64,000 bases of DNA from Pseudomonadales bacterium (GCA_022819645.1 JAJEGU010000022.1:39643-103642); one strand, 5' to 3'; positions 26,643-34,768 are shown, numbered from the stretch's first letter. Numbers and translations are program-made. Notes: generated by a model not told the origin, from the sequence alone.

Positions 26643-27277
26643 ACGACCGCTATGACACCACGGAAAACGTGGAGGCCCAGTTCGAGCCTGGGTCGAACGA
26701 TCGCGTGCTTTCGAACAAACTCGGTATCACCGATACCCAGGACATGGATGACATTGAACTGGACCTGTTGAAACGGCTATATGACGCGGTTCTCGGCTCA
26801 GTCGAAGCGGATCAACGTCTTGCCGCCGCCGATATTCGTGAATGGCATCGCCGCTGGCTGGGAAACGTCTACGTATGGGCTGGCCAATACCGCACACTCA
26901 ACATGAGCAAAAAGGACTTCACATTCGCCGCCAGCGGTCAGGTGCCGAAGCTGATGGACAACCTGGACAAGGAAATTCTTCCGGTTCGCACCCCCTGCGC
27001 GGGCATGTCCGAAGATCAACTGACCGAAGCGATCGCCGTCGTTCACGTCGAACTGATTCTGATCCACCCATTCCGGGAAGGGAATGGGCGGCTTTCGCGT
27101 CTGGTAGCGAACGTGATGGCGCTGCAAGCCGGTCGGCGTCAACTGGATTACACATCCTGGGATGAGCGAAAAGCCGACTACTTTGCCGCTATTCGGGCGG
27201 GGCTGAGCGACTATGAGCCGATGAAGGGCCTGGTCAGGCGAGCGTTACGCGAGGCGGACGGGAAGCCAGATGGATGA
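26639..27277 (+). CDS. Fic/DOC family protein inside the type I RM operon
   Basis: Fic enzymes transfer AMP or related groups from nucleotides onto target proteins. The 212-residue protein has the complete active-site motif HPFREGNGRLSR at residues 143-154, with catalytic His 143, and a flap-like GQYRTLNMSKKDFTFA segment near 82-97. I do not see an internal (S/T)xxxE(G/N) inhibitory motif, so activity would need an external antitoxin. A candidate lies convergently on the other strand (27234-27413). The start overlaps the hsdS stop by four bases, so it is coupled to the RM genes. Confidence 0.9.
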   Translation: MNDRYDTTENVEAQFEPGSNDRVLSNKLGITDTQDMDDIELDLLKRLYDAVLGSVEADQRLAAADIREWHRRWLGNVYVWAGQYRTLNMSKKDFTFAASGQVPKLMDNLDKEILPVRTPCAGMSEDQLTEAIAVVHVELILIHPFREGNGRLSRLVANVMALQAGRRQLDYTSWDERKADYFAAIRAGLSDYEPMKGLVRRALREADGKPDG

Positions 27278-27413
27278 TTCTTTCTTCAATCTCCCGCACC
27301 GGCCTGCCAGTCTCGATCGCCGTCGAACTGGCCACGCTGCGAATCGTCTGTCGCCTCGCTTTCGCGGGGTCGCGCAGGTAAGGATTTGTCTCGATGAGCG
27401 TCTTGCGTTTCAT
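27234..27413 (-). CDS. Small antisense gene, candidate Fic antitoxin
   Basis: A 59-residue frame starts at ATG 27413 with GAGG just upstream and overlaps the 3' end of fic by 44 bp. The product is charged and helical. It begins MKRKTLIETNPYLRDPAKAR and contains SSTAIETG at residues 29-36. The S-x-x-x-E spacing (Ser 30, Glu 34) matches the core of the Fic inhibitory motif (S/T)xxxE(G/N), except that Thr follows Glu. The NPYLRDP-then-SSxAIE layout is one I associate with small proteins linked to Fic-type genes. The longer open frame upstream (to 27530) runs into hsdM and is not protein-like. The assignment is inference. Confidence 0.55.
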   Translation of the reverse strand: MKRKTLIETNPYLRDPAKARRQTIRSVASSTAIETGRPVREIEERIIHLASRPPRVTLA

Positions 27414-27486
27414 GACCTCATTGTAGCCAATCAGGAAGTGAACCGGCAACTCTTGCGACAACCAACAAACACGGGAGAACACGAAA

Positions 27487-28962
27487 TTGAATACGGCCCC
27501 CATCGTCTCCAAGGTCTGGAACTTCTGCACCGTGCTACTCGACGACGGCGTGGCCTACGGCGACTATCTTGAGCAACTGACCTACCTCATCTTCCTCAAG
27601 ATGGCGGACGAATACGCCAAACCGCCATACGGCCGCGACATCGACATACCCGGCGGCTACGACTGGAACAGCTTGACCAGCCGCCGCGGCGCGGAGCTAG
27701 AGGCGCACTATGTCGCGCTGCTGCGCAAACTTGGCGGGCAAAAGGGAATGCTCGGTCAGATTTTCACCAAGTCGCAAAACAAGATCGCCGACCCGGCCAA
27801 ACTCTACCGGCTGATCGACATGGTGGACAGCACGGATTGGGTCATGCTCGGCGCGGATGTGAAGGGAGACATTTATGAGGATTTGCTGGAGCGAAATGCC
27901 GCCGACACCAAATCGGGCGCTGGCCAGTACTTCACGCCCCGAGCCCTGATTCGCGCCATGGTGGAATGCATGCGCCCCGAACCCGGCAAGACAATCGCCG
28001 ACCCGGCTTGCGGCACCGGCGGATTTTTTCTCGCCGCCCACGATTTCCTCGCCAACCCGGAAAACCGCGCGCTCGACAGGGACGAAAAGCGCTTCCTGAA
28101 GCACGAAACCTTTTACGGCAACGAGATCGTGGCGAATACGCGCCGGCTCTGCCTGATGAATCTCTTCCTCCACGGAATCGGAGACATGACCGGCGAATCG
28201 GTGGTGTCTCCGACAAACTCGCTGATCTCCCCGCCCTCGCTCACTTTCGATTACGTCCTCGCCAATCCACCGTTCGGCAAGAAGAGCTCGATGAGTTTCA
28301 CCAACGAGGAAGGCGAGCAGGAAACGGAAAACCTGACATACAACCGCCAGGATTTCTGGGCGACGACATCGAACAAGCAACTGAACTTCGTGCAGCACAT
28401 CCGCACGATGCTGAGAACCACTGGCCGCGCCGCCGTTGTCGTGCCCGACAATGTGCTGTTCGAAGGCGGCGCGGGTGAGACGATAAGGCGCAAGCTGCTG
28501 CACAACACCGACCTGCACACCATACTGCGGCTGCCTACGGGCATATTCTACGCCCAGGGCGTCAAGGCGAACGTTATCTTCTTCGACAATCGCTCCGCCA
28601 GCCCAGATCCGCAAACATCGAAAGTCTGGTACTACGACTACCGCACCAACGTCCATCACACGCTCAAGCAGAAACCGATGACCTTTGACCACCTACGCGA
28701 TTTCGTTGAGTGCTACAACCCCATGAATCGTCACGTCCGCAAGGAAACGTGGAACGAAGACAATCCCGACGGTCGCTGGCGGGCTTACTCGCGCGAGGAA
28801 TTGCTCCAGCGCGACAAGGCAAGCCTCGACGTGTTCTGGCTAAAGGACGCCTCAATGACCGACCTGGAAAACCTACCCGAACCCGATGTCCTCGCGGAAG
28901 AAATCATGGAACATCTCCGCTCGGCGATGAACAGCTTCGACTCGGTGAAAGGAAACTTGTGA
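27487..28962 (+). CDS. hsdM: Type I restriction enzyme M subunit (N6-adenine methyltransferase)
   Basis: HsdM methylates adenine at the HsdS target. The 491-residue protein carries the N-terminal HsdM helical domain (KVWNFCTVLLDDGVAYGDYL near 9-28), SAM-binding motif DPACGTGGF (172-180) and catalytic NPPF (260-263). The start is TTG 27487 with GGGAG nine bases upstream. It is separated from hsdS by fic and the antisense gene, so the gene order R-S-fic-M departs from the usual M/S adjacency. Confidence 0.94.
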   Translation: MNTAPIVSKVWNFCTVLLDDGVAYGDYLEQLTYLIFLKMADEYAKPPYGRDIDIPGGYDWNSLTSRRGAELEAHYVALLRKLGGQKGMLGQIFTKSQNKIADPAKLYRLIDMVDSTDWVMLGADVKGDIYEDLLERNAADTKSGAGQYFTPRALIRAMVECMRPEPGKTIADPACGTGGFFLAAHDFLANPENRALDRDEKRFLKHETFYGNEIVANTRRLCLMNLFLHGIGDMTGESVVSPTNSLISPPSLTFDYVLANPPFGKKSSMSFTNEEGEQETENLTYNRQDFWATTSNKQLNFVQHIRTMLRTTGRAAVVVPDNVLFEGGAGETIRRKLLHNTDLHTILRLPTGIFYAQGVKANVIFFDNRSASPDPQTSKVWYYDYRTNVHHTLKQKPMTFDHLRDFVECYNPMNRHVRKETWNEDNPDGRWRAYSREELLQRDKASLDVFWLKDASMTDLENLPEPDVLAEEIMEHLRSAMNSFDSVKGNL

Positions 28963-29028
28963 TACTACATACTTAACCGTTCGGTCGTGCCATGGAAGTC
29001 TAGCAATGTACATGCGGGTTTAGTTGAT

Positions 29029-29859
29029 ATGCAGCAAGACAAGACGCACCCGTCGCAGGCGAGGGGACCCGGACAACCGGGAGCGGGCTGGCCGGTTTGG
29101 CCGACGCCGGACGATGAAAATCTGCGGCAGCTTGCCCGGGCGTTGACGCCGTTCGTGCGTTTTCTCGGTCCGGGCATCATTTGCGCGGTCACCGAAGACA
29201 ATCGCCGCATGAGGGCCGACTGGTCCTCCCGGCTTGAGGAACTCGGCATTGATCCCGCCACTTATCTGTGGGAAGGATCACCCTGTGCTTTTCCAGGTGT
29301 TCGGCGGCATGCCGGAACGAAGGAGATTGCGGTATTTAAGCAAAAAGCCTCGGCATCGGCCGAAGTTCCGCCGCAATGCCTGACGCTCGACGACAACGAC
29401 TATCCGAAGCATTTGTGGGCGTTCACCTTCACCAGAAAGAAATGGCAAAAGCGCGGGCCGGATGGATACCAGCTCGCGCATCTACTTGACCACAAGGAAT
29501 TCCGGAACCGATGGTGCAAGGAGTTGGATATCCCTCCCGGTGCAACCGTGCCAAAACCCCACGGATTGTTCGCGAGCGCGGCGAACCTGGCTTATGTGCC
29601 GGCTGCCTTCCTGAAGCCCACGGATTTTTCATCCAAGCTGCGAAGCCTGATCCAAAGGCGGGCGCAGCAACTCTACGGCGAGATTTGTCACATCGTGCCG
29701 CCGCCCTTGGCGGTAAAGACCTGCGAAGACCCGGAGTGGAGCCTCGATAGTTTCGAGTGGGGCGCTCCCGTGGGAGAAACTGACAACGTTCCCGAGTTCC
29801 TGGAATTCCGTAGAAAGCGCATGGAGCAACTCTTCAACAAGCGGTATCAGCGAAAATAG
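29029..29859 (+). CDS. Uncharacterised protein next to hsdM, possibly HNH-like
   Basis: From ATG 29029 the protein has 276 residues; GTG 28987 in the same frame would add 14. I do not recognise a named family. The central part has a WAFTFTRKKWQKRG segment and then YQLAHLLDHKEFRNRW near residues 145-160. The HLxDH-x-x-F-x-N pattern there recalls the metal-binding core of HNH nucleases. A conserved-looking AYVPAAFLKPTDFSSKLRSL stretch and ICHIVPPPL follow. Position 66 bp after hsdM suggests a defence or RM-accessory role, but function is unknown. Confidence 0.7.
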   Translation: MQQDKTHPSQARGPGQPGAGWPVWPTPDDENLRQLARALTPFVRFLGPGIICAVTEDNRRMRADWSSRLEELGIDPATYLWEGSPCAFPGVRRHAGTKEIAVFKQKASASAEVPPQCLTLDDNDYPKHLWAFTFTRKKWQKRGPDGYQLAHLLDHKEFRNRWCKELDIPPGATVPKPHGLFASAANLAYVPAAFLKPTDFSSKLRSLIQRRAQQLYGEICHIVPPPLAVKTCEDPEWSLDSFEWGAPVGETDNVPEFLEFRRKRMEQLFNKRYQRK

Positions 29860-30302
29860 CCAGGGATACCTCGCCTTCCGGGGCTGCGAGTGAAGTTTGC
29901 AAAGACACTGACAAAATGAGGTGGGTGGCGGCAAGCCCGCGCAATAGGGTTGCACATGGGAAGTCTCGGGTTTGGCTACAAATACCTGCGATAAATGGTC
30001 TCTTCTCCCGAAACATTCGAACAGGCATCTTCCCGACTGGTCGACGGAGGGCCAACCGCCTCGCACCGACGATGACATTTGGAACTTCGATTCAAAGATT
30101 TGGTGACACCATGTGCTGCCTCGCGGGAGGCTCGATTCGAATACTCTTCGAATGGGACGATCTGGCTCTCCGGGTTGCAAGCTACGAACTGAATTTGGCG
30201 GATGCAGCACCACGCCGCCGCGTTGAAGCCGCATCGACCAACATCAAGGCAATGTGCTGTCCGTCCGGCTGCGGTTTGCGGCGGCCCTGAAGCCGCCGGC
30301 AC
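29860..30302. other. 443-bp gap without a confident gene
   Basis: Overlapping frames on both strands are open here but none has a convincing start or composition. One plus-strand frame, about 29951-30109, reads HLPDWSTEGQPPRTDDDIWN near its end and has no start codon. It could be the tail of a decayed gene. The gap separates the restriction island from the PuuD-like gene. Confidence 0.4.
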
Positions 30303-30986
30303 TTACAGGAGTTCGACTATCAGCAGGAAGGCTGCCAGCAATCCCACGCTGCAGTGAATTACGCCCTTGACGCTGGTCATCGGGCCGGTCTTGCCCTTGA
30401 TGGCGTTAAATTCGAGCAAGGCCACGAGCAACAGGGTCAGGGTTATGGCGATCATGCTGGCGCTGCCTTCGAGGCGCAGGCTCAGGCGACCGACGCCTTC
30501 GAAAAGATGCGCCGAGGCACCCATGAAAAAGAGCATCGGCAATGAGAAAAGCGTATTGGTGCGCGAGGCGAGGCCGGCTTTCCCCTGGGCCGCGGCGGCT
30601 TCCGGCAATGGTTCGCCACCGTCGAGAACCTGTCGGTTGGAGGCGATTACGATACGCTGGTTGGGCCAGATGATCAGCCATACGTTGAGGAACATGATCG
30701 TGCCGAGAATCATGCCGAGCAGGAGATAGTAACCGACGCCCCCCCGGCTGGCTTCAATGAAGTACGCCAGTCCCAGACCCGAAAGAAAGGTGAACATGGC
30801 GCCCCAGCGGAACCACCACAGGGCCCTGGGCACGAGCTTGTCGATGGCGTTGGGCTTGGCGTCGCCAGCCTCCTTGAAGTACTCGGTTTGCACGAAATTG
30901 AAGTAGTACAGCAATCCGATCCAGGTTACACCCGCGAAGAAGTGTATCCAGCGAAACAGATAGTCGATCAGGTTGGCAAATTCCAT
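30303..30986 (-). CDS. PuuD-like membrane protein (urate oxidase N-terminal domain only)
   Basis: The 227-residue protein has about six transmembrane helices. It begins with the family hallmark DYLFRWIHFFAGVTWIGLLYYFNFV, with His 15 in the first helix, followed later by LVPRALWWFRWGAMFTFLSG. This is the PF06181-type membrane domain found in PuuD urate hydroxylase. Full-length PuuD also has a C-terminal cytochrome c domain with CxxCH; this protein stops before it. The neighbourhood holds no other purine-catabolic gene, so urate oxidation is not certain. A 161-bp repeat lies just upstream of the start. Confidence 0.8.
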   Translation of the reverse strand: MEFANLIDYLFRWIHFFAGVTWIGLLYYFNFVQTEYFKEAGDAKPNAIDKLVPRALWWFRWGAMFTFLSGLGLAYFIEASRGGVGYYLLLGMILGTIMFLNVWLIIWPNQRIVIASNRQVLDGGEPLPEAAAAQGKAGLASRTNTLFSLPMLFFMGASAHLFEGVGRLSLRLEGSASMIAITLTLLLVALLEFNAIKGKTGPMTSVKGVIHCSVGLLAAFLLIVELL

Positions 30987-31015
30987 GGATGATTCCCTCC
31001 AGTTGGCATTGTGGG

Positions 31016-31182
31016 CTAGGAGCCTGCGCCGTAGGAATTCACGGCTGCAAATCCGCTCTCATCCACGCCCTTGGTCGATCAATTTCGTTGAATATCCACC
31101 AATATTCGCCTCAATTGATCGACCAAGGGCGCGACGATAGCGAATTTTCGCTTTCGCGAATTCCTACGGCGCAGGCTCCTAG
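31016..31182. repeat. Full-length nested-palindrome repeat (MITE-like), copy A
   Basis: The outer arms are a perfect 25-bp inverted repeat, 31016-31040 and 31158-31182, beginning CTAGGAGCCTGCGCCG. Inside is a second perfect 18-bp inverted repeat, 31067-31084 and 31113-31130 (GCCCTTGGTCGATCAATT). Measured from GGAGCC to GGCTCC the element is 161 bp, the same as copy B at 34769-34929. There is no coding capacity. It lies between two divergent units (PuuD-like and LeuD-like ends). Confidence 0.92.
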
Positions 31183-31244
31183 GCTTGGGAAATAGTAGCA
31201 CCTCGCCGGTGAATCAGTCATGCTCCTTTGATTTTCCCCTTTTG

Positions 31245-31934
31245 TTACTCGTCCGGGGCGCTCTTGCCGGAATTTTTTCGGCCATACAACCAGGGGCTGC
31301 GGGTCCGGTCCCGGGCGCGGAATTCCCTGGCGCTGGCGCGGTGCCGCATTTGTTCGTCGAGATTATCCATGCCGTGAAGCAATCGGGTTCGCAGCCAGGG
31401 GTGGGTTTCGAATGGGATGAGTTCGTTGCCGGGGCATTGGATGCGCTGTTCGTGCAAGTCAATGGTGAGTTCGGCTGCCGGGCATCCGGCCAGATTCTCG
31501 CCGAGAGCGGCAATGGTCTCCCTGGGTAGTGGTATGAGCAGTATGCCATGGCGCACGGCTTCGGAGACCAGGGCGGGACCGAAAAATGACGCGATCACCA
31601 CGCGGATTTCCGCGTCCACCAGGGTCTGAAAATGAAAGTCCACCGATTCGCCCAGACCGAAACTGCATTCGGTCAGCAGAATGGTCGGCGCATTTCCAGG
31701 AGTTCCTCCGCCGGATTCAAGCAGATGCAGCCAAGGGGCGGAGAACAGGGCTTCCTGCGCTACATCGCAATCAGTCGCGGCATGGGGCAAGCCCTGGCGC
31801 CGCAGGATCATTGCCGTCCCGGAATATCGCGCAAGCCCGCTGGCCGGCGCCTGGGCGAGCACCGCCGGAATCGCTTTCGGATTACTTCTGGTAAATCCAG
31901 GGCCAGCTTTGCCGGTAGCTTTGGGCGAAGACAT
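31245..31934 (-). CDS. Divergent LeuD-like small subunit, third paralogue
   Basis: The protein of up to 229 residues follows the swivel-domain plan of isopropylmalate dehydratase/aconitase small subunits: a GTAMILRR opening, an ILLTECSFGLGES core and VVIASFFGPALVSEAVRHGILLIPLP. TIDLHEQRIQCPG and a closing RTRLLHGMDNLDEQ follow. In place of the catalytic Ser-Ser-Arg motif it has Glu-Ser-Val, so the substrate-binding Arg is missing. The first ATG (31934) overlaps the preceding gene by 53 bp; a GTG further in may be the true start. It is the last gene of the operon. Confidence 0.75.
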   Translation of the reverse strand: MSSPKATGKAGPGFTRSNPKAIPAVLAQAPASGLARYSGTAMILRRQGLPHAATDCDVAQEALFSAPWLHLLESGGGTPGNAPTILLTECSFGLGESVDFHFQTLVDAEIRVVIASFFGPALVSEAVRHGILLIPLPRETIAALGENLAGCPAAELTIDLHEQRIQCPGNELIPFETHPWLRTRLLHGMDNLDEQMRHRASAREFRARDRTRSPWLYGRKNSGKSAPDE

Positions 31935-32526
31935 GGATCTCCTCGTCGAGCCTGCTCAACTCTTCCCGTACGGTAAAGCCGCCAAGCAGCTTCTCCCGCA
32001 CCCGCGGCTCGATACGGAACGCAAAGGTATCGAGCCCCGGCACTTCGATCACCTGTCGCTGCAGGTCAACAAGAATCGTCTGGCCGCGATTGGCGAAGGC
32101 CCATTCGGCGATGCGCTCGATCTTGTCTCCTTCCAGGGGTACCGCGAGCAGGCCCTGGCGTACGCTGTTGTCATAAAACAGCGGGCCGAAGCTTTCGGCG
32201 ATGACCACATTGATGCCCCCGGCAAGGGGTCGGCTCACCGCCACGGGGCGTGAACTGCCGGTACCGAAATTCTTGCCGGCAAGAATGATCGACGAGCGGC
32301 GAAATCCTTCCTGATTGAGGATGAAGTCGGGTTTCTCCCGGCCGTCGGCAAAAAAACGAATCGGCTCAAAAGCCCGGGTTTCCGGCGTGGCGCCGGGATT
32401 GGGGGGTTTGCCGATGGGGGAGATGATGTCGGTATCGACATTGTCCATCATCAGCGGCGCCGCAATTCCTTCCTGGCGGATGAATTGCGGCCCGTTGCCA
32501 AGGGCTGCCGGTTCCTCCGCCATCAC
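31882..32526 (-). CDS. LeuD-like small subunit, second paralogue (active-site motif intact)
   Basis: The 214-residue protein matches LeuD in order and length: GIAAPLMMDNVDTDIISP near residues 20-37, ILAGKNFGTGSSRP near 81-94, then NVVIAESFGPLFYDNSVRQGLLAV and a DLQRQVIEVPG turn. Ser 91-Ser 92-Arg 93 corresponds to the aconitase-superfamily active-site motif, so this is the best candidate for the functional partner of the large subunit. The ATG overlaps the large-subunit stop (ATGA). No signal peptide is seen. Confidence 0.85.
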   Translation of the reverse strand: MMAEEPAALGNGPQFIRQEGIAAPLMMDNVDTDIISPIGKPPNPGATPETRAFEPIRFFADGREKPDFILNQEGFRRSSIILAGKNFGTGSSRPVAVSRPLAGGINVVIAESFGPLFYDNSVRQGLLAVPLEGDKIERIAEWAFANRGQTILVDLQRQVIEVPGLDTFAFRIEPRVREKLLGGFTVREELSRLDEEIHVFAQSYRQSWPWIYQK

Positions 32527-34025
32527 GCAATCTCCCCGGCCATCAGCCGCCGCACGTCCACAATGCGGCCGGCGATCGCCGCCGCCGCGGCCATGGGCGT
32601 GCTGACCAGATGAGTGATGGCGTCAATGCCCTGGCGGCCCACGTAGTTGCGGTTGGAGTTGGAAACGCTGCGCTTGCCCTGGGCGACAAGGTCGCCATTG
32701 GAGCCGTAGCATTTCGAGCAGCCCGGTTCGCGCCAGTCGAAACCGGCGTCCCGGAAGATCCGGTCGAGCCCTTCGGCTTCCGCCTGCCGCTTGACGGGCT
32801 GGGAACCGGCAATGACCCAGGCCAGCACATTGGGCGCGACCCGGCGCCCGCGCACGACTTCCGCCGCTGCGCGCAAATCGCTGATGCGGCTTTCGGCGCA
32901 GGAACCGATGAAGACTTCGTCGATGGGGGTGTCGGCAATGGTATCGCCCGGAGTCAGCCTGGTGTATTCCAGCGCCCGGCGCCAGGCGTCGCGCTTCTCG
33001 AACGGCGCATCGTCGGGGGCGGGAATCCGCTCGCTGATGCCGATGACGTGTTCCGGGCTGATGCCCCAGGTCACCTGGGGTTCAACGCCGGTCATATCGA
33101 TGGTTTCATCGCGATAGAAGGCGGCGTCATCGTCCGAGGGCAGACTGCGCCAGTAGGCCAGGGCCTGATCCCATAATTCGCCGCGGGGGGCGAATTCCCG
33201 GGAGGCCACATACTCGTAGGTGGTGTCGTCCGGGGCCACCATGCCCGTGGCGGCGCCCATTTCAATCGACAGATTGCAGATGGTCATGCGGCCCTCGACG
33301 CTCAGGGAGCGCAGCAGCGGTCCGGCGTACTCGACGGCGCAGCGGTTGCCGGCGTCTGCGCCCAGGGCGCCGATGGTGTGCAGGATCATGTCCTTGCCCC
33401 GGACCCAGGGGCCCAGGGTGCCGGTGTAGTTCACCCGCAGATTACGCGCCCGCTCGCGGATGACGGTTCCGGTGAGCAATACGTTCTGGGCGGTTTCGCC
33501 GCCCCAGGAAACGCAGCCCACCGCGCCATGGGTGCAGGTATGGCTGTCGCCGGCCACCATGAGCATGCCCGGCAGGGTGAGGCCGGTTTCCGGCCCCACC
33601 ACGTGCTGGATGCCTTGCTCGGGGTCGTCAATGCCAAAAGCCTGGATTCCCATGGCGGCAAGCTCTTCCTTCATTTCCGGGAAATCGTCGGCCACGCTGC
33701 CGAGATTGAGCGAACGGTTGGTATAACGCTCGGGGGAAGTGGAAACCTGATGGTCGGCCACGGCCCAGACAAGCTCCGGATTGCGGATCCTTTCGCCGGC
33801 ATCGAGCAAACGCTTGATCGCCGCCGGTCCGCTGTCGGGAAGCATCATCCGGTCCACGTGCAGCACCGAGGTGATGCCGCCGAGATAGCTGATCTCGTGG
33901 GCTTCCCAGATCTTGTCGTACATCGTCATGCCCGCCGACTGCTGGGCGAACAGCGGCTGCAGGGGAATGAAACCACAGCCGACACTGGCGCCGACCGTGG
34001 TCTTGATAAAGTCTCGTCGTTTCAT
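32523..34025 (-). CDS. LeuC-like aconitase-superfamily large subunit with Tat signal peptide
   Basis: The 500-residue protein has GDSHTCTHGA (159-168) and NLSIEMGA (251-258). Three cluster Cys are at 376, 436 and 439, with the 60- and 3-residue spacings of E. coli LeuC, so a 4Fe-4S hydro-lyase is predicted. Unusually it begins KRRDFIK followed by a hydrophobic stretch and PLFAQQ. This is a canonical twin-arginine signal peptide with cleavage near Ala 27. ATG 34025 has GGAG eight bases upstream and overlaps the preceding gene by four bases, so the signal is inside a well-supported start. The natural substrate is unknown; the motif changes CTNSR to CAESR and the three extra partners argue against the leucine pathway. 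Confidence 0.85.
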   Translation of the reverse strand: MKRRDFIKTTVGASVGCGFIPLQPLFAQQSAGMTMYDKIWEAHEISYLGGITSVLHVDRMMLPDSGPAAIKRLLDAGERIRNPELVWAVADHQVSTSPERYTNRSLNLGSVADDFPEMKEELAAMGIQAFGIDDPEQGIQHVVGPETGLTLPGMLMVAGDSHTCTHGAVGCVSWGGETAQNVLLTGTVIRERARNLRVNYTGTLGPWVRGKDMILHTIGALGADAGNRCAVEYAGPLLRSLSVEGRMTICNLSIEMGAATGMVAPDDTTYEYVASREFAPRGELWDQALAYWRSLPSDDDAAFYRDETIDMTGVEPQVTWGISPEHVIGISERIPAPDDAPFEKRDAWRRALEYTRLTPGDTIADTPIDEVFIGSCAESRISDLRAAAEVVRGRRVAPNVLAWVIAGSQPVKRQAEAEGLDRIFRDAGFDWREPGCSKCYGSNGDLVAQGKRSVSNSNRNYVGRQGIDAITHLVSTPMAAAAAIAGRIVDVRRLMAGEIA

Positions 34026-34708
34026 CTCTGGTCTCCGGTGGAGCGATAAATCCAGGGTTGCCGCAACTCGTGGTCGCGCTGGAAGGCTTCCGCCTCGCGC
34101 TGAAAGGGGGTCGTTTCGTCGATGTCGCTGAGCCCCTCCATGAACCTTGCCCGCAGCCTTGGACTCATCTGGAATGTGATGGGGCCGATGTCCGGCCTGC
34201 TGATGGTCTGCCACCGCAGATCAATCGTCAATTCGCGCCGGGGCGCCGCCACGGCGGCGGCTGCGATTGCCTCGACCTGTTCCTGCCCAAGAATAACGGG
34301 AAGCAGCCCCGCTTGTATACAGTCATCGAAAAATACCTGGCCGAAGCTCGGGGCGATCACCGCCCGTATGCCATCGCCGAGCAGGCGCGCCGCGGCGGGA
34401 GTCCGGGTGCCGCCGATTCCGAAATTCCTGCCGGCAAGCAGAATGGAGGCATTCCGCCAGGGCGCCCGGTTGAGGATGAATTCGGGATTTTCGCTGCCAT
34501 CCGCCAGGTAGCGATCAAGGGGAAACGCTTGCCGGAGGGCCTGGCCTGAAGCATTCCCCACTACCCCGGCGGGAGTGATTACAGCCGAACCATGCGCATG
34601 CAAGCTCCCGATGGGCGGCGCGATGTAGTCGATCAGCATGTCATGCCGCATAAAGGGCGCCGCGATTCCGGTCAATTGCACGAGGCCATCTGGTTTCAAG
34701 TTGTTCAT
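34022..34708 (-). CDS. LeuD-like small subunit, first paralogue
   Basis: This first gene of the operon encodes 228 residues with the LeuD plan: GIAAPFMRHDMLIDYIAPP, ILLAGRNFGIGGTRTPAAAR, AVIAPSFGQVFFDDCIQAGLLPVIL and ELTIDLRWQTISRPD. The Ser-Ser-Arg motif is replaced by Gly-Thr-Arg (100-102), so the catalytic Ser appears lost while Arg is kept. No export signal is visible. It is followed by the Tat-tagged large subunit with an ATGA overlap. Whether it assembles with it or modulates specificity is unknown. Confidence 0.8.
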   Translation of the reverse strand: MNNLKPDGLVQLTGIAAPFMRHDMLIDYIAPPIGSLHAHGSAVITPAGVVGNASGQALRQAFPLDRYLADGSENPEFILNRAPWRNASILLAGRNFGIGGTRTPAAARLLGDGIRAVIAPSFGQVFFDDCIQAGLLPVILGQEQVEAIAAAAVAAPRRELTIDLRWQTISRPDIGPITFQMSPRLRARFMEGLSDIDETTPFQREAEAFQRDHELRQPWIYRSTGDQR

Positions 34709-34768
34709 GCGGCTTGCCGATAGCTATTCCTCGAATATACGCGAAATTCGCCCTTCCCCGCATCTCCG

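Noticed and set aside
29916..30290. 124-codon plus-strand frame after the hsdM-linked gene
   Set aside because: Composition is erratic and another frame in the same stretch looks more protein-like; neither is supported.
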